From positions 143,567 to 207,566 of the forward strand of contig NZ_PVXO01000005.1 in the NCBI RefSeq assembly GCF_002995785.1: a stretch of 64,000 nucleotides of DNA, in the 5' to 3' direction. The notes under the pieces were generated by a model. That model did not search any database and was not told the DNA's origin. It saw only the letters and a program-made list of their open reading frames with translations. The DNA comes from Clostridium liquoris (GTDB lineage: Bacteria; Bacillota; Clostridia; Clostridiales; Clostridiaceae). A program made the position numbers and the translations under genes. Position 1 is the stretch's first letter. Each line of letters starts with the position of its first letter. This document shows, piece by piece, positions 53,643 through 63,633 of this stretch.

Positions 53643-54218
53643 ATGAAAAGGTTGAGTGAATTAGTTGAATTAGTAAGTGGGTCGCCTCAGTTTAGAATTA
53701 CTGAAGTGTTTGATGAGAAAACACCGCTTTTTACTTATTATAGTCAAACAGATTTAACAGATGATTTGGTAGGTATTATCTCAAAAGATGTGGACAATAA
53801 ACAAGTCAGAACCAACGATAAAGTAAATACCTTATGCCATGGTGATGTGGTGTTTAGTTTAATCACGGGAATTGCAGCCATAGTAGGAAAAGAACATCAG
53901 GGATATCTTTATACGCAAAACTACGTTAAGTTATTACCTGGTCATAACATTGATTCAAAGTTTTTGGTTTATCTCATTAATGAAAACAAAACAATCAAGA
54001 AACAGTTTGCGTTGGGTCTGCAAGGTTCGCAAGTTTTAAAATACACTCTCAAGCAACTTAAAGAGCTTGAAATACCGAAAATGCCTTCTATAGATAAGCA
54101 AAAAATTATAGGACAAGTTTATTTTAATCAGTTAAAGATGCAAGCCCTTAGAAATAGAGTAGCAGAACTTGAAACAAAAATCAGATTATCCCAGTTAGAG
54201 GAGGCAAATAGTAAATGA
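53643..54218 (+). CDS. Half-size type I specificity protein (HsdS-like)
   Basis: A 191-residue protein with one target-recognition domain (LVELVSGSPQFRITEVF...FSLITGIAAIVG...NYVKLLPG) and one coiled-coil conserved region (IDKQKIIGQVYFNQLKMQALRNRVAELETKI). Full HsdS proteins have two of each, so this could act as a homodimer or an alternative/accessory specificity subunit. It is first in the operon; its TGA overlaps the hsdR start (ATGA). Confidence 0.75.
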   Translation: MKRLSELVELVSGSPQFRITEVFDEKTPLFTYYSQTDLTDDLVGIISKDVDNKQVRTNDKVNTLCHGDVVFSLITGIAAIVGKEHQGYLYTQNYVKLLPGHNIDSKFLVYLINENKTIKKQFALGLQGSQVLKYTLKQLKELEIPKMPSIDKQKIIGQVYFNQLKMQALRNRVAELETKIRLSQLEEANSK

Positions 54219-57200
54219 GTGAAGAGCAATTTGAAACTGAATTAATACAATATATTACCAGTGGAACCATAACTAAACCTGAGCACCTAGAAGGAATCAG
54301 CGACTTTAAGGTTGGTGAAAAACCTACTTGTTACGGTGCAAAAACAAAGCTATGGAAGTATGAACCAAAAATTAAAACTACAGAAAAGCTTTGGAATAAC
54401 TTCAAGGAGATCCTTGAACAACACAATCAAAGTACACTTGATCATCCACTAAGTACTGTGGAATTTAATCAAGTTAAAAAGATTATATCTGATATTCAAA
54501 CACCATATGAAGCTGGACAATTTTTATATGGACTTAATGGTGTATCGCAAATTGAAATTGATTTAGATGACGGTCGTCACGTGTTTTTAACGGTTTTCGA
54601 TCAAAAACAAATTGGTGCTGGAGATACAGTGTATCAAGTAGTTAATCAAATTGAACGCCCTGCAGTTATTACTGGTAAACAAGATCGTCGCTTTGATACC
54701 ACACTTCTTATTAATGGTTTACCCATAATACAAATTGAAGAAAAACGTGATACACATGATGTCAATGAAGCACTAAATCAAATGCATCAATATTTAGAAG
54801 AAAACCAATATGGTGATATTTTTTCCACTTTACAAATATTAGTGGCAATTACGCCAAATAACGTGAAGTATATGGCCAATACCACGCCGGATAAGTTCAA
54901 TAAGGATTTTGCTTTTAACTGGCAGCGTAAAAGTGATAATACCATTGTGCGTAATTGGAAGGAATTTGCTGATTCAATGTTAAGTATTCCAATGGCACAT
55001 CAGATGGCTACTAATTATATGATTTTGGATGGCACAAAAAACAAACAAATGTTAAAGGTAATGCGTCCATATCAAGTATATGCGACTCAGAATGTAATTG
55101 AAAATTTAAAGAAGGTTGACTTTGAACTTGGCACAAATAAAGTAGGTTATGTTTGGCATACTACTGGTTCTGGTAAAACTATAACTAGTTTTAAAACTGC
55201 ATGGCTTGCAAGTCGTATGCCTAAAGTTGATAAAGTTGTCTTCGTAGTAGATAGAATTGCTTTAACTAAACAAACAAGTGAAAATTATAGGGCATATGAT
55301 CCAGATGCTAGTGAAGATATGATTGGTAGTGTTCAAAATACTTATAATACCAGTGATTTGAGTCGTAAACTAAAGAGTAAAGATAATAATATTATTGTTA
55401 CTTCTGTTCAAAAGCTTGATACCTTAGTGAAGCGTAAATCTTTTAAAGCACCTGATAAAAATATTGTATTTATCGTGGATGAAGCACACCGTTCAACTGG
55501 TGGTGAAAGTTTTGCAAAGATACAAAAGGCTTTTAAAAAATCTGCTTGGGTTGGTTATACAGGAACGCCAATGTTTGATGAAACTACTAGTGGTTTACGG
55601 ACAGAAGATATTTTTGGACCATTGTTACACGCCTATACCATTCGTGAAGCAATTGCAGATAAAAATGTTTTAGGCTTTAAAGTGGATTTTGAAACAACCA
55701 TTGATGAAGAACAAATGAAATTGAGATATCTACCAGGTTTTTATCGAGAACATTATCCGAAGTGGACCGAAGAACAGATTCAAGAGAAAATTTATAATCT
55801 AAGTCAAGAAGATATGGATGACGCGGTTGAACCAAGTTTTTATGATGAAAATCCAGATCACATCAAGTTAGTAGTTGAAGATATTTTCAAGAACTGGCGA
55901 AATCGTTCAAATGGAGGTAAGTATAATGCCCTTTTTACCACTCATGTTGGTGGTGGGAAAGCGAGTACTCCCATGGCAATGATGTATTTCAATGAATTTC
56001 AACGAGTAAATGATGAGAATAAGAAGAATGGTGGGCAAACATTAAAAGTAGCAGTTACATTTAGCCAAAACTCATCCAATAATGATAGTATGCTTGCCAC
56101 TAATCAAGGTTTACATAATGCTATTAAGACCTATAACAAAGAATTTGGTACAAGCTTTGGCATGGATGATGTAGCAGGATATACACAAGATGTTACCAGT
56201 CGTTTGAATAAAACTGCTACAGACAAGAACTTCTTAGATATTGTGATTGTGGTAGATCAACTTTTGACTGGATTTGATGCACCAGAACTTAATACCCTTT
56301 ATGTAGATAGAACACTTAAAGGGGCTGGACTTATTCAAGCCTATTCAAGAACAAATCGTATTGCTGATATGCAAGAAAAACCTTGGGGGCGTATTGTAAA
56401 TTATCGTTGGCCTGCTCAAAATGAGAGGTTGATGAATAAGGCTCTCGCAATTTATGCTAATAAAGATTCAGCAATTTTATCGGAAGATGAACAGCGTGAA
56501 TCTAACCAAAAGGCTGGTATTATTGCTAAATCTTTTGAAAATGTATTTAATGAAGTTAAAGAGGTTGTTGAGAAATTAGACAGCTTAACCAATGGGTTTC
56601 AACAATTACCACCTTCTGAGAAACAAAAAGAATATATGCTTGATTTATTGCGTGATTATAATGTTGGTATGGCTAAATTAAAGCAATATGCTCCTGAAGA
56701 AGCTAATGGAAATACGGTGGGTTTCAATTACGACAACCCAGATGAGTTAGTTGAAAAATTAGGGATGACTAGTGTTCAAGAAGCTATGCTTACTACAGTT
56801 TTAACCAATGAACTTAAACAACATATATCAAAAGAAAAGAAAATTCCTTTTTATCAAATTGAATTAAAAATGACTCATGTGAAGGATGTGAAGATAGATT
56901 ATGATTATTTAACTGAATTGGTGGAACAATTATTAAACCAAGTGCATGAGGGCAAGAGCCAAGAAGCAAAAGCCACCAAGGAGAAAATTGATCAATTTGC
57001 CAATGGTTTGGAAGACAGAAATTACGCTGCCAAGGTTATGAATGCAGCAATGGCTATTATAAAAGGGCATTTTCCAACCGAAGGTTTTAATATTAAATAT
57101 CCAGTAAAATTGAGAGATAGTGAACAAATTATTCAAGCAGCTAACAATGTGAGCATTGATAGAATGTTCTTAGATTTTCGTGTGAAGTGGGGCATTGCAG

Positions 57201-57424
57201 ATATTATAACAAGTGCTCAGATGCGTGAATTATTTAGTCGTCATCATTACGGCTTACAAGATTTAGATGATACTGGTCAAATTCGAGATATAATTGCCCA
57301 AGCAAGCGTGAATTATAAGATATTGGCACATGACGAAGATATACAATCCTTATCTAAAATCAAGTACCGTAATGGTTTGCGTGAGGCAATTTATGAATTA
57401 GCTGATGATCAGCCTGAAAGTTAA
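54215..57424 (+). CDS. hsdR: Type I restriction enzyme HsdR subunit
   Basis: A 1069-residue motor/nuclease. N-terminal nuclease: Asp in FDTTLLINGLPIIQIEEKRD with the E-x-K pair EEK. Helicase: Walker A WHTTGSGKTITS, DEAH in FIVDEAHRSTGG, YTGTPM, and the C-terminal motif VDQLLTGFDAPELNTLYVD with QAYSRTNR. Lengths and domain order match EcoR124-type HsdR. Translocates DNA and cuts at collision when both strands of the target are unmethylated. Confidence 0.95.
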   Translation: MSEEQFETELIQYITSGTITKPEHLEGISDFKVGEKPTCYGAKTKLWKYEPKIKTTEKLWNNFKEILEQHNQSTLDHPLSTVEFNQVKKIISDIQTPYEAGQFLYGLNGVSQIEIDLDDGRHVFLTVFDQKQIGAGDTVYQVVNQIERPAVITGKQDRRFDTTLLINGLPIIQIEEKRDTHDVNEALNQMHQYLEENQYGDIFSTLQILVAITPNNVKYMANTTPDKFNKDFAFNWQRKSDNTIVRNWKEFADSMLSIPMAHQMATNYMILDGTKNKQMLKVMRPYQVYATQNVIENLKKVDFELGTNKVGYVWHTTGSGKTITSFKTAWLASRMPKVDKVVFVVDRIALTKQTSENYRAYDPDASEDMIGSVQNTYNTSDLSRKLKSKDNNIIVTSVQKLDTLVKRKSFKAPDKNIVFIVDEAHRSTGGESFAKIQKAFKKSAWVGYTGTPMFDETTSGLRTEDIFGPLLHAYTIREAIADKNVLGFKVDFETTIDEEQMKLRYLPGFYREHYPKWTEEQIQEKIYNLSQEDMDDAVEPSFYDENPDHIKLVVEDIFKNWRNRSNGGKYNALFTTHVGGGKASTPMAMMYFNEFQRVNDENKKNGGQTLKVAVTFSQNSSNNDSMLATNQGLHNAIKTYNKEFGTSFGMDDVAGYTQDVTSRLNKTATDKNFLDIVIVVDQLLTGFDAPELNTLYVDRTLKGAGLIQAYSRTNRIADMQEKPWGRIVNYRWPAQNERLMNKALAIYANKDSAILSEDEQRESNQKAGIIAKSFENVFNEVKEVVEKLDSLTNGFQQLPPSEKQKEYMLDLLRDYNVGMAKLKQYAPEEANGNTVGFNYDNPDELVEKLGMTSVQEAMLTTVLTNELKQHISKEKKIPFYQIELKMTHVKDVKIDYDYLTELVEQLLNQVHEGKSQEAKATKEKIDQFANGLEDRNYAAKVMNAAMAIIKGHFPTEGFNIKYPVKLRDSEQIIQAANNVSIDRMFLDFRVKWGIADIITSAQMRELFSRHHYGLQDLDDTGQIRDIIAQASVNYKILAHDEDIQSLSKIKYRNGLREAIYELADDQPES

Positions 57425-57498
57425 ATTATATATAATGATACTTTAAAATTAATTATTAAACTGTTGACTATGAATTGACAGTTAAGATAGGAGACAAA

Positions 57499-58683
57499 AT
57501 GGACAAAAACAAAGAAAATGTACCTAAAATAAGGTTTCCAGGATTCACTAGCCCTTGGGAACAGCGTAAGGTTAAAGACATATTCAAAGTAACTCGTGGA
57601 TATGTTCTTGCAGCTACTGAAACTATGGATAAGAAAACTGATGAAATGCCTTATCCAGTTTACTCATCTCAGACAAAAGATAATGGTTTAATGGGGTATT
57701 ACAAAGACTTTCTTTATGAAAATGCTATCACGTGGACAACTGACGGAGCTAATGCTGGAACGGTTAATTATCGTGACGGGAAGTTCTATTGTACTAATGT
57801 TTGCGGAGTTTTGTTGTCTGATGATGGATATGCAAATAAGATGGTTTCAGAAGCGCTAAATAATATTTCATGTAAGCATGTTTCAAAAGTTGGAAACCCA
57901 AAGTTAATGAATAATGTAATGAGCGAAATTGTTGTTTCACTTCCTAAAACTATAGAAGAACAAAACATAATTTCTGATTTATTAAATAGACTTGACAACC
58001 TTATCACCCTTCATCAACGTAAGTTAAATCACTTGCAAGATAAGAAGAAAAGTTTGTTACAAAAAATGTTCCCGAAAAATGGAGAATGTTTTCCAGAACT
58101 TCGTTTCCCAGGATTTACTGACCCTTGGGAACAGCGTAATTGGGAAGAGACTGCAGATATATCTACAAATATGGTGGATCCAAAGACAGGCAGCTATGAT
58201 GAATTACCACATATCGGTCCAGGAAACATTGAGTCATTTACAGGGAAAATTTTAGATAATGTAATGAAGGTTAAGGACAGCAATTTGATAAGTGGGAAAT
58301 TTCATTTTTACAAAGGCGATATAATCTATGGAAAGATTAATCCGCAGCTTGGAAAGTATGCAATTGCGCCATTTGAAGGGCTTGCTAGTGCTGATTCTTA
58401 TATATTAAATACTAAGAATGGAGTGGTACAAAATTTCTTATATTCTGTACTCCAGACTAATGATTTTTATAAATATTCAGTATCTGTTTCGACTCGGACA
58501 GGAATGCCAAAAATCAATCGTGATGAATTAAATGTATATAATTATAAAGCTCCAAAAACAGAGGAACAGACAAGAATAGGAAACCTTTTTGTAGAACTTG
58601 ACCACCTTATTGTCCTTCATCAACGTAAATTAAATCATATAAAAGAACAAAAGAAATCATTGCTACAACAGATGTTTATATAA
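57499..58683 (+). CDS. hsdS: Type I specificity subunit HsdS
   Basis: A 394-residue specificity subunit with two target-recognition domains. Each half opens with RFPGFTxPWEQR (residues ~11 and ~200) and closes with LHQRKLNHxxxxKKSLLQxMF. An 18-base stretch (57552-57569) is repeated exactly at 58122-58139, and the coiled-coil coding repeats are similar, so domain exchange by recombination is possible. ATG 57499 follows ATAGGAG; the longer frame from 57475 has no site. Confidence 0.93.
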   Translation: MDKNKENVPKIRFPGFTSPWEQRKVKDIFKVTRGYVLAATETMDKKTDEMPYPVYSSQTKDNGLMGYYKDFLYENAITWTTDGANAGTVNYRDGKFYCTNVCGVLLSDDGYANKMVSEALNNISCKHVSKVGNPKLMNNVMSEIVVSLPKTIEEQNIISDLLNRLDNLITLHQRKLNHLQDKKKSLLQKMFPKNGECFPELRFPGFTDPWEQRNWEETADISTNMVDPKTGSYDELPHIGPGNIESFTGKILDNVMKVKDSNLISGKFHFYKGDIIYGKINPQLGKYAIAPFEGLASADSYILNTKNGVVQNFLYSVLQTNDFYKYSVSVSTRTGMPKINRDELNVYNYKAPKTEEQTRIGNLFVELDHLIVLHQRKLNHIKEQKKSLLQQMFI

Positions 58684-58718
58684 ACAAATAATTTTAAAAG
58701 AGAAAGGAAATAAAGATA

Positions 58719-60308
58719 ATGGGTAATAATTCACAAACAATTACTAGTAAACTTTGGGCTATGGCAAATGAACTGCGTGGCACAATGGATGCGTCAGAAT
58801 ACAAAAACTATATATTGGCATTTATGTTTTATCGATACCTTTCAGAACATCAAGAGCAGTATTTAGTGGGAAATAACGTTATTGATGTTGCAGAGGGAGA
58901 GTCTATCAATGATGCTTACTTAAAACAAGCGGCAGGTGAGGATTTAAATGACTATTTACAAGATATTTCATTAAGTTTGGGGTATGCAATTGCGCCAAAT
59001 GATACATGGGAGTCCCTGATTAATAAAATTAATGATGCACAAGTTATTCCGAGTGACTACCAAACTATTTTTGATAACTTTAATAAAAATGCGGAATTAA
59101 ATAAAGAAGCAGTGAAAGATTTTCGTGGTATATTCAACGATATTAACTTGGGAGATTCACGTCTTGGAAGTTCTACAAATGAACGTGCAAAATCACTTAA
59201 CAATATAGTTAAGTTAGTTGATGGAATTGAGTACAAGGGAGAGGATGGAAAAGATATTCTAGGTGAAATCTATGAATACTTAATAGGTCAATTTGCTGCA
59301 AGTGCGGGTAAAAAAGGTGGAGAATTCTATACACCTCATCAAGTAAGCAAGATTTTAGCTAAATTAGTTACTAATGGTGTAGAAAAATCAGATGAATTCT
59401 TCAATGTATATGACCCAACAATGGGCTCAGGATCCTTACTACTTACTGTCGGACAAGAATTGCCTAATGGTACTCCTATAAAGTACTTTGGTCAAGAGTT
59501 GAATACAACAACTTATAACTTGGCTCGTATGAACTTGATGATGCACGATGTACCTTATAATAATATGACACTAAATAATGCTGATACTCTGGAAAGCGAT
59601 TGGCCAGATGGACCAGATGGAAAGGGGATTGATCACCCACGCAGTTTTGATGCAGTGGTTGCAAATCCACCATATTCTGCAAAATGGGATAATGATAAAA
59701 CCAAATTAAAAGATCCACGTTTTAGCGATTATGGGAAATTAGCACCATCCTCAAAGGCGGATTACGCTTTTATATTGCACAGTATATATCATTTAAACAA
59801 CACTGGCACAATGGCTATTGTTTTGCCTCATGGTGTGCTGTTTCGTGGTGCAGCAGAAGGCAAAATTCGTCAAACTCTCATTGAAAAAAATTATCTTGAC
59901 ACGGTTATAGGTCTACCAGCTAATTTATTCTATGGAACAAGCATACCAACAACCATTTTAGTATTTAAGAAGAATCGCAAAAGGAAAGACATATTGTTCA
60001 TTGATGCAAGTAATGATTTTGAGAAAGGTAAGAATCAAAATAACTTAAGTAATGAAAATATAGATAAAATCATCAATACATTTAAAGAACGTAAAGATGT
60101 TGATAAATATGCTCACGTGGCATCAATTGAGGAAATCAAGGGAAATGAGTTTAACTTGAATATTCCGCGTTATGTTGACACTTTTGAAGAAGAGGCTCCA
60201 ATTGATTTAGATGAAGTAAATAAGCAGTTAGAACAAGATAATAAGGAAATTGCAGAACTTGAAGCAGAGATTAATGAACAATTGAAGATTTTAGGTGTAA
60301 AAAATTAG
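58719..60308 (+). CDS. hsdM: Type I modification methyltransferase HsdM
   Basis: A 529-residue N6-adenine methyltransferase. The N-terminal HsdM helical domain (LWAMANELRGTMDASEYKNYILAFMFYRYLSE), SAM-binding DPTMGSGSLLLT and catalytic VVANPPYSAKW are all intact; GEFYTPHQVSKILAKLV is also typical. The C-terminal coiled coil (EVNKQLEQDNKEIAELEAEINEQL) binds HsdS. Ribosome site AGAAAGG. Ends before a bidirectional hairpin. Confidence 0.95.
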   Translation: MGNNSQTITSKLWAMANELRGTMDASEYKNYILAFMFYRYLSEHQEQYLVGNNVIDVAEGESINDAYLKQAAGEDLNDYLQDISLSLGYAIAPNDTWESLINKINDAQVIPSDYQTIFDNFNKNAELNKEAVKDFRGIFNDINLGDSRLGSSTNERAKSLNNIVKLVDGIEYKGEDGKDILGEIYEYLIGQFAASAGKKGGEFYTPHQVSKILAKLVTNGVEKSDEFFNVYDPTMGSGSLLLTVGQELPNGTPIKYFGQELNTTTYNLARMNLMMHDVPYNNMTLNNADTLESDWPDGPDGKGIDHPRSFDAVVANPPYSAKWDNDKTKLKDPRFSDYGKLAPSSKADYAFILHSIYHLNNTGTMAIVLPHGVLFRGAAEGKIRQTLIEKNYLDTVIGLPANLFYGTSIPTTILVFKKNRKRKDILFIDASNDFEKGKNQNNLSNENIDKIINTFKERKDVDKYAHVASIEEIKGNEFNLNIPRYVDTFEEEAPIDLDEVNKQLEQDNKEIAELEAEINEQLKILGVKN

Positions 60309-60321
60309 ATTTGTTGGTAAT

Positions 60322-60387
60322 GGGGCTGCGGTACTAAGGAATTTATATACAATATATTGTAGTATTTATCCTTAATGCCACAGCCCC
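60322..60387. terminator. Bidirectional terminator between convergent genes
   Basis: GGGGCTGCGGTACTAAGGA pairs with TCCTTAATGCCACAGCCCC around an AT-rich loop. Serves hsdM from the left and the membrane-protein gene from the right. Confidence 0.8.
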
Positions 60388-60402
60388 TTAATTTACATAT
60401 TT

Positions 60403-61113
60403 CTAAATATTTTGACTATTATTTTTAGTATTTTTAGTATTTTTAAATAAATCTTTATTTAACAAATAGGAGTATGCCATTGAAATTAATATGAATATAG
60501 GCATTACATACCCTTGAATAGTAGCATATTTTTCCCTTGAAACAATAAGTAAAAATATAACTGGCAGTACTACAGGTAAAATACTTTCCTTTTTATTTTT
60601 TATAATGAATGGAGCCATGATTGAGCCGAATAAAGCAGGAATGAGATTGTTAAATGCTGGCTGTATATATGGGTTATTAAATAGTGGCTCTATAAGAGGA
60701 GCAAGAAACAACATTCCTAAGAAAACTATAATAACTGTTACAATAGATGAAGCAGAAATGGCGATTATAGACAGCACATCACCTTTTTCAGTTCCTGGTT
60801 CACATCCAGCAACTTCTATAGCATTTAGGGCAGCAGGAATTTTAAGATTGCTTACATTCCCAGTTACACAGGCAACATAAAGACCCCCTGCACCTATAAT
60901 AGGTTCATAAGAGAGATTTTCACAAACAGCCACTGTAGCAAAGGTGATAAACATTGGTACAGCGTTAGCAAAAACTATAGCTACGTTTACGTTAACTTTA
61001 TAATAAAGCGCTAAAACTACAGGAAGCATAGTAAAACATGTAAGCGCTAACATTACTGTAATCCTTCCAACCCTATGTGTTAATTTTGAAAAATCTTTCA
61101 TATTAGTTTCCAT
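60403..61113 (-). CDS. Integral membrane protein partner of M20 hydrolase
   Basis: A 236-residue membrane protein with about six hydrophobic segments (VMLALTCFTMLPVVLALYY; VAIVFANAVPMFITFATVAV; IVTVIIVFLGMLFLAPLI; ALFGSIMAPFII; VVLPVIFLLIV; GYVMPIFILISMAYSYLL). A central cytoplasmic-or-external loop has IIGAGGLYVACVTGNVSNLKIPAALNA. It starts 20 bases after the DUF5058-like gene and uses TAGGGGG. Not assigned to a transporter class with certainty; probably the second subunit of an uptake system. Confidence 0.7.
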   Translation of the reverse strand: METNMKDFSKLTHRVGRITVMLALTCFTMLPVVLALYYKVNVNVAIVFANAVPMFITFATVAVCENLSYEPIIGAGGLYVACVTGNVSNLKIPAALNAIEVAGCEPGTEKGDVLSIIAISASSIVTVIIVFLGMLFLAPLIEPLFNNPYIQPAFNNLIPALFGSIMAPFIIKNKKESILPVVLPVIFLLIVSREKYATIQGYVMPIFILISMAYSYLLNKDLFKNTKNTKNNSQNI

Positions 61114-61133
61114 TATATTAACCCCCTAAGTTA

Positions 61134-61853
61134 TTATTTTAAAAAAAGATTTAGCAAGCAAGCGGAAGCCATTCCAGTAATAATACTTAAAGAGAAAGAA
61201 AATTCTTTAAGTGATTTATATTTTTCTGAAAGCTTTCCAAAAATAAGAGAGGCGATACCGGATATAATTAAAGTTGTTATAGATAATGGGTTTTTGACAT
61301 TGCTTATATGTGGAGCAGTAAATACTCCATACATACCAAGAAACATTGCTGTGGTCATAATTGGAACAACAGCGCTATTTAAGGATTTTACATTTTTAAC
61401 TTTCTCATCATATTTTTTTAAAAATAAAAGATTAAATATATTACCACCTAGGATAGCTATGCTAACTACCGCTACAATGGCAATAAATACATCAGGTGGA
61501 AAGCTGGCTGTAAAGATATTTTCATAGCCAAATGCTTCAGCAGCCATATTGGCAGCCATGGTTTCGTAAGTTGCGGAACCAACTACGCTAAGTCTTAACC
61601 ATGGGAAAAACTTACCGAGAGCAGGTACTAACATCAAATAGCTGATAATGATGGGAAGTGATGGTATAATAGCAAATATTGAACTGCTTTTGGTAGCTGT
61701 CTTCATTTCATCGCTAGTTAAGCCAACATTTTTTCCTCTTTTCCATGCTATTTTCATAAATATAATAGGCTGAATTAAAACTACTAAAATAGTAACACTA
61801 CATAAAAGTAGCATAATATTACTATTAGCTATAGCTAAATGTTCTTTTGCCAT
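61134..61853 (-). CDS. DUF5058-like membrane protein
   Basis: A 239-residue membrane protein with about six helices, starting MAKEHLAIANSNIMLLLCSVTILVVLIQPIIFMKIAWKRGK; it resembles DUF5058 proteins that occur beside M20 hydrolases. A helical TSDEMKTATKSSSIFAIIPSLPIII and loop WLRLSVVGSATYETMAANMAAEAFG follow. ATG 61853 is chosen for its AGGAGGG site; the longer frame to 61904 lacks one. It lies between the amidohydrolase and a second membrane protein in one operon. Role inferred as transport of the hydrolase substrate. Confidence 0.7.
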   Translation of the reverse strand: MAKEHLAIANSNIMLLLCSVTILVVLIQPIIFMKIAWKRGKNVGLTSDEMKTATKSSSIFAIIPSLPIIISYLMLVPALGKFFPWLRLSVVGSATYETMAANMAAEAFGYENIFTASFPPDVFIAIVAVVSIAILGGNIFNLLFLKKYDEKVKNVKSLNSAVVPIMTTAMFLGMYGVFTAPHISNVKNPLSITTLIISGIASLIFGKLSEKYKSLKEFSFSLSIITGMASACLLNLFLK

Positions 61854-61919
61854 GATAAACCCTCCTAAATTTTTAATTTCATACAAGTTTAAGAGTATAA
61901 ACAAAAGCTGATACTAAAT

Positions 61920-63329
61920 TTAATATTTTGGTGAGATTTCTGGTGGAATTGGACAAATATATTTTTCACCATTTAAATCATTTTCAAAAGATTCCTTAAT
62001 TTCTTTTAATATTTGTGGATTTTGTAAAATATCAAAGGCAGATAATGCCATTGTCTTAGCAGCAGTAAGCATGCCTTGATGTGCTAAGTTTGATTTCCCC
62101 TGAGCAACAAATTGCCATGAGTGCATAGGAGTTCCGCAAGCTGCACAGGAGGTAGTAAACTGTGCTGTAGGCACTACCCAGCTAACATCCCCCACATCTG
62201 TAGAGCCGCTGCCAAGTCCAGTTATATTTTCTATGAATCCATTACAGATGCCAGTTTCCCTGATATGCTCTGCAAGTTTTTTATCTTCAAGCCTAGACAA
62301 GAAAGTATCTATAGAAGGTATTGTATCAGTTATAGATTTAGCAAGGGAAATATCCTCATTGGTATAACCATCTATAGGCAGGATCCTTTTCAGGTTTTTC
62401 TCTAGTAGCCCTGTTAATGGAATATTTGGTTTGAATTCAGAAACACCAGTATTGAATTCGATTTCTACCTTAGTCCCAGTCATGAGAGCGGCTCCTTGAG
62501 CAATCTTACAAACTCTGTTATAAATATCTCTCACTTGGTTTGACTGTGGTGCTCTCATAAGATAAAGTACTGTTGCTTCAGCTTGTACAATATTTGGAGC
62601 TGTACCACCGGTATTTGTAACAGCATAATGGAGTCTTGCATCTGAAATAATATGCTCTCTAAGATAGTTAGCCCCTACATTCATGAGTTCTACGGCATCC
62701 AATGCGCTGCGCCCTAGATGAGGTGATGCTGCGGCATGGGAGCTTATACCTTTAAAATTGAAATAGGCTTGATTATTTGCTAAACTACTATCCTTCCAAA
62801 CTATATTTTGTGAGGCAGGGTGCCATGTCATAGCTACATCTACGCCTTCAAAGCAACCACTTCGCACCATAAATACCTTACCTGCACCGCCTTCTTCAGC
62901 AGGGCAACCGAAGAATTTTATAGTTCCTTTCATACCTGTTTCTTTTAAGTATTCCTTAATTGCAATGCAGGCTGCTAGAGAACCTGTCCCTAAAAGATTA
63001 TGACCACATCCATGACCAGGAGCGCCATCCACTAGGGACCCTTTACATGCTATACCACTTTTTTGGCTCATATTTGAAAGGGCATCAAATTCTCCTAAAA
63101 TACCAATAACGGGATTCCCGGAACCATAGCTGCCAATAAATGCGGTTTTAATGCCTGCAACATTTTTTTCTATGGTAAAATCTTCATTTGCCAAGAAGCT
63201 AGAAAGTAGCTCCGAGGATTTTTCCTCCTTAAATTGTAATTCGGCAAATTCCCAAATTTTATCACTGATTTTTGAGAAATCTTTAACTCTGCTATCTAGG
63301 AATTTTATTAATGTTTCTTTAGTAATCAT
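61920..63329 (-). CDS. M20-family amidohydrolase (AbgB-like)
   Basis: A 469-residue metal-dependent aminoacylase/amidohydrolase. APGHGCGHNLLGTGSLAA (about residues 104-121) has metal-binding His residues, CPAEEGGAGK the catalytic Glu pair and MTWHPAS a further ligand; TGLGSGSTDVGDVSW and CGTPMHSWQ complete the site. It resembles p-aminobenzoyl-glutamate hydrolase subunit B. The dimerisation domain is around residues 190-300. ATG 63329 follows AGGAGG. The two membrane proteins downstream probably import its amidated substrate. Confidence 0.9.
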   Translation of the reverse strand: MITKETLIKFLDSRVKDFSKISDKIWEFAELQFKEEKSSELLSSFLANEDFTIEKNVAGIKTAFIGSYGSGNPVIGILGEFDALSNMSQKSGIACKGSLVDGAPGHGCGHNLLGTGSLAACIAIKEYLKETGMKGTIKFFGCPAEEGGAGKVFMVRSGCFEGVDVAMTWHPASQNIVWKDSSLANNQAYFNFKGISSHAAASPHLGRSALDAVELMNVGANYLREHIISDARLHYAVTNTGGTAPNIVQAEATVLYLMRAPQSNQVRDIYNRVCKIAQGAALMTGTKVEIEFNTGVSEFKPNIPLTGLLEKNLKRILPIDGYTNEDISLAKSITDTIPSIDTFLSRLEDKKLAEHIRETGICNGFIENITGLGSGSTDVGDVSWVVPTAQFTTSCAACGTPMHSWQFVAQGKSNLAHQGMLTAAKTMALSAFDILQNPQILKEIKESFENDLNGEKYICPIPPEISPKY

Positions 63330-63633
63330 AAAAAAACCTCCTACAAATTATTTGAATATTGACACTATATTGTATTTCCTTTATAATAACATTGATTTTC
63401 AGCCTAGTGTTAATGCTTTTTAGTTATGTAGTCATAACATTTAGTAATGTGATAAACTACTAAACTTTAGTGTATTCGAAAAACAATAATTAACAATTAC
63501 TAGGGGTTGTAATAAAAGTGCTTATTTGGATAGAAAAACATTATGAATTTAATTTACTGTATGACAAAAAGGCTTTTAGACACACAATTTTAAAAAGCCG
63601 TAGGCTGGTTATTAAATTTAATATAGCTTTGAA
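63330..63633. other. Gene-free interval between amidohydrolase and transposase
   Basis: AT-rich; TATTAT with a weak TTAACA at 19 bases could be the amidohydrolase promoter on the - strand. I see no RNA gene, clear operator or coding remnant here. Confidence 0.4.
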
